This document shows, piece by piece, positions 61,372 through 64,000 of a stretch of DNA of 64,000 bases. Positions within the stretch are counted from its first letter, which is position 1. Each line of letters begins with the position of its first letter. This DNA is from Phymatolithon calcareum. Taxonomy: Eukaryota; Rhodophyta; Florideophyceae; Hapalidiales. The stretch covers positions 2,046,001 to 2,110,000 of the forward strand of contig OZ345377.1 in NCBI GenBank assembly GCA_977006965.1. Direction: 5' to 3'. A program made the translations under genes and the position numbers. The notes below the pieces were generated by a model. That model ran no database searches. It was given only the letters and a program-made list of their open reading frames with translations, and was not told the DNA's origin.

Positions 61372-62529
61372 TTGTAGGTGCATTAAGCATTGACTAGGGC
61401 AAAGAGTAGGGGACAAATTACTGTACAATGGCTTGAATATACACACGTCAATCATGATGTCGCCAATATTGAAAAGTCTGTCTGCGACGGCGTTTCGCCT
61501 CGCTTTGTTTGGCGCAGCAGCTGCCCATGCAGTGAAGGAACGGGGTCGACAAGGCGACAACAAGACAACGATCGACGACTGCATTGCAATAAAAATACTC
61601 GCACGTACAGTAGCCATCAAATGAAGAGACTATCTTCCGCACTACATGCATTTGTCAAACGTGCAGACAATATTCAAAATCGTGCAACGGTACCAGCCCT
61701 TTGTCTTCGTGCGCTACGGATATTGCGCAGAGAGGGGAGCCATCCCTGAGCATAGATTGACACTGTACTCATCATGTGTGCGCCTTAAGTGCGATGCTTC
61801 GCAACGAAGAACACTTGATCCGTCAGTGCGTGCGTTAGGAAACGCCGCAATAGCACTTACAGTTCTGCTTACCTAATGTATGCAACCTCCGTCATCGAGC
61901 CGTAACACGATAGCGCGGGCTGCAAGCGGCAAAAGCATTGCAACCAAGCTCGGCAAGTACTAGTCGTCCTCTCTGCAAGTCCTATCCCCAGTGCAACATG
62001 CGTGCAACAGCAGTGAGCGGCCGACGTCGTCGTCCTCTTCGTCATCGCAATCAACCGCCCATGCCACAATTGTGCAAGATTGAGTTGCTTGCACTTGCAC
62101 AACTGCATGCATCGCCCCTCAGTCAACCGCTGTCCCCCCAAGCTGCCGCGATGCGTGTGAAAGTGATTGGTCGGCAGCGTCGAATGGGAACACGGACGAA
62201 TGCAGTCACCAACAGATGTAAACAATGCCGTCACGCCGTCCAGCAACGGACATTTGCGTGACGAGCGAGCGGTTCCCTCGGCGCGCCGTGGGGGGCGTGC
62301 GAGTCGGGGTGTCATACATTCCCTTTATGAGTGGCAATACCTGGTGTATGATACGCGTGGAAACATTTCCACGTGAGCGCTGCATGATGCAGCGCTACGT
62401 GCACCACACAGAGCAAATTGCAATGGTCGGGACAGGTATTAAAGCGGCCACCCGTCCGCGGCCTGTGGATCATCAACAAGCAAATTCAAGTTGCGCCTCC
62501 GGCATTCGTCTCCTTTCGCCGAACTTCTC

Positions 62530-63375
62530 ATGAGCGCCTCTGTTGTTGCCGCACCTGTTGTACCGAAGGAGATGACCGTGCCCGCTGTCGCCGTGAAGGA
62601 GATGTCCTCCGATGGTGGCAAGGAGATGACCGCCCCATCTGTCGTCTCAAAGAAGACTGTTGCTGTCGACAGTGCTTTCATCACCCATGAGAAGTTTAAT
62701 CTGACGCCGACGCCGCCGACTAAGGGTCAACTGTTACTGAAGGAATTGCTCGCTGAGAATGCGAGCTTTGTCGCCGGTGAACCGAAGATTTATCCCAATG
62801 TGCCCAAAGAACGAACCCGGCTAGCATGTGAGGGGCAGACTCCAGTGGCTGCTGTGATTGCGTGTGCGGATTCGCGAGTGGCACCTGAGATTATCTTCCG
62901 TGCCAATCTTGGCAACTTGTTTGTGATTCGCGCCGCAGGGAATACCGCATGGGGGAGTGAGGTGTTGGGGTCATTGGAATATGCCGTCGATCATCTCAAT
63001 GTCGATTTGGTGATTGTACTCGGACATACGAATTGCGGCGCCGTCGGCGCGGCATGTGCCGGTGGAGACCCACTTCCGGGGGCGCTTGGGAAGCATATCA
63101 CTTCGATATGCAAGGGAATTGAGAGAAGTGGAGGTTTGACGAAGGATGTGAATGTGGCGGTTGAGAGAAATGTGCACTGTCAGGTGGACTTTCTCAGGAA
63201 GGATTCTAATGGGTGCATTCCGGTGGCGGAGAAAAAGGGTTTGAAACTTGTTGGCGCCGTTTACGATATCAATACAGGGCGCGTCAAGGTGCTTAACGGA
63301 TGCGAAGGACATGATGAGCATATTGTGGCAACAAAGGCAGAGCAAACGAAACAAGCAGGTTGCACTATAGTTTAG
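62530..63375 (+). CDS. Beta-class carbonic anhydrase, 281 aa
   Basis: It interconverts CO2 and bicarbonate using zinc. The start chosen is ATG at 62530; the open frame extends 13 codons upstream but without an ATG. Zinc ligands are visible: Cys112 in ACADSRVAPE (with the Asp114-Arg116 dyad), and His166 and Cys169 in LGHTNCGAVG. The conserved NLGNLFVIRAAGN and GSLEYAVDHL blocks lie between them. One catalytic domain spans about residues 66-265. The first 60 residues are Val/Ala/Lys-rich with repeated KEM (13-15, 23-25, 31-33) and no clear signal or transit peptide, so location is open. The C-terminus CTIV could be a CaaX lipid site. In algae such enzymes serve carbon concentration or pH control. 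No intron is needed. GC-rich codons contrast with the mobile DNA around it. Confidence 0.93.
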   Translation: MSASVVAAPVVPKEMTVPAVAVKEMSSDGGKEMTAPSVVSKKTVAVDSAFITHEKFNLTPTPPTKGQLLLKELLAENASFVAGEPKIYPNVPKERTRLACEGQTPVAAVIACADSRVAPEIIFRANLGNLFVIRAAGNTAWGSEVLGSLEYAVDHLNVDLVIVLGHTNCGAVGAACAGGDPLPGALGKHITSICKGIERSGGLTKDVNVAVERNVHCQVDFLRKDSNGCIPVAEKKGLKLVGAVYDINTGRVKVLNGCEGHDEHIVATKAEQTKQAGCTIV

Positions 63376-63521
63376 TACATTTGCCGGAGACTTGGGATTT
63401 TTCGCCAGTGGGAGGTAGATGTAGTTGTATTTTTAATTTTTCTCATAAATCGTGCTGTTAAGATATTCGTTTACTGCTTTCGAATACTTTACGCGTCCTG
63501 TTGAAGGAAGGTGATTGCAAT

Positions 63522-63535
63522 GTACAGTACTGTAC
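63522..63535. repeat. GTACAGTACTGTAC palindrome 3
   Basis: A perfect 14 bp palindrome 147 bp after the carbonic anhydrase stop codon, with the same core as the two upstream copies. Confidence 0.6.
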
Positions 63536-63724
63536 TACAGTACGGCACTACGGTAGATGGCATAGCAGTGTGAATTTTAGCAAATCCAAAGGTCTGCAAT
63601 TGGTGCGGCTGTGAGCAACTTGAAGTATTGCATTGAATACTGTATGTCCGTCCATTCCACAGTCCTATTCTATAATTGGTAGGATGCGGAGCTTCTGCGG
63701 CAGTACACTGTATGATATAGTACA

Positions 63725-63738
63725 GTACAGTACTGTAC
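63725..63738. repeat. GTACAGTACTGTAC palindrome 4
   Basis: A perfect 14 bp palindrome inside the block TAGTACAGTACAGTACTGTA CAG, with the extra ACAG repeat also seen at 61355. Confidence 0.6.
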
Positions 63739-64000
63739 AGAAGCAGTGCAGAGCGAAGAAAGACTCAAGTTTTATCAAACGTAGGAAATTGTGTAAGGTC
63801 GATGCCGTTTGTGCGCACCCATCTCTTTCAGCGGAGTCCCCTCTTCGCCTTCCGATCGCTCCGAGGTGGCATGACGTGTCGAATTGCAGAGTTTAGTGCA
63901 TGCGGTATGATAGTTCATAGGAGCACAAAGGGATGTATCTAGTGACGTGTGGAATGTGACCTAATTGGTCAATGGAATGGAATGCATCTGAAGCGTTCCA

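Larger units (their letters stand above)
59866..62529. other. Stretch with no recognised gene, upstream of carbonic anhydrase
   Basis: No conserved domain is visible in the frames here, including the Arg/Gln-rich ones at 61869-62315 and 61938-62261, which overlap on opposite strands. Palindromes TACAGTACTGTA occur at 60547 and 61360. The last few hundred bases are the promoter region of the carbonic anhydrase gene, but no TATA box can be fixed. Confidence 0.4.
63376..64000. other. Downstream region of carbonic anhydrase, no further gene seen
   Basis: No conserved frame is visible. Two GTACAGTACTGTAC palindromes lie here. T-rich DNA at 63425-63445 (TTTTTAATTTTTCTCATAAA) may be part of the 3' processing region, but no exact AATAAA is present. 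Confidence 0.4.

Noticed and set aside
61869-62315. Arg/Gln-rich ORFs upstream of carbonic anhydrase
   Set aside because: Open frames on both strands over the same GC-rich stretch, no domain and no start context. They are best explained by composition.

Overview
Organism. This is eukaryotic nuclear DNA, heavy in transposable elements and poor in host genes. I see no operons, ribosome binding sites, rRNA, tRNA or CRISPR. LINE retrotransposons with APE-type endonuclease and reverse transcriptase (RT), three kinds of cut-and-paste DNA transposon (piggyBac, Mutator/MULE, hAT) and two probable single-exon host genes (a bHLH protein and a beta-carbonic anhydrase) fit a unicellular or simple alga. 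The best lineage clue is a short AT-rich fragment at 14908-15060 that reads like the C-terminal part of IlvH (acetolactate synthase small subunit). That gene is plastid-encoded in red algae and a few relatives, so the fragment looks like plastid DNA moved to the nucleus. A red alga is my best guess, with moderate confidence.

Layout. 0-4.5 kb: broken LINE copies of several families, inserted into each other. 4.5-7.3 kb: mostly unassigned, with the bHLH gene (6167-7084, minus). 8.7-12.4 kb: short LINE 3' ends and a 5'-truncated LINE-E. 12.4-15.1 kb: unassigned ORFs, a LINE-C2 copy and the ilvH relic. 15.8-17.2 kb: a MULE with 82-83 bp terminal inverted repeats and a 10 bp target duplication. 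17.3-18.8 kb: a decayed hAT transposase. 19.4-21.6 kb: a decayed piggyBac with a LINE-A tail inserted. 23.3-28.5 kb: a near-perfect inverted repeat (two 2522 bp arms) holding two intact, divergent piggyBac transposase ORFs. Mirrored 29 bp-period arrays lie outside it. 29.9-34.8 kb: an apparently full-length but frameshifted LINE-E. 35.5-37.4 kb: two clean 5'-truncated LINE insertions with target duplications. 37.8-44.5 kb: mostly unassigned. 44.5-57.6 kb: a dense pile of nested LINEs, up to four layers deep. 57.6-62.5 kb: unassigned apart from short repeats. 62530-63375: the carbonic anhydrase gene, with palindromes on both sides.

How it fits together. I name LINE families A, B, C/C2, D, E and G by their 3' ends; these are working names only. 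All end in a variant of GGGCTTTTAAATAAA that contains an AATAAA polyadenylation-type signal. Families A and E carry a stem-loop in the 3' UTR, and family D ends in a (CTT)n tail. Direct repeats of 11-16 bp at many ends allow the order of insertions to be read. Several long ORFs in the window are chimeras made by such insertions and are not genes. The most active-looking elements are the paired piggyBac copies and the LINE-E copies at 11.5 and 35.5 kb.
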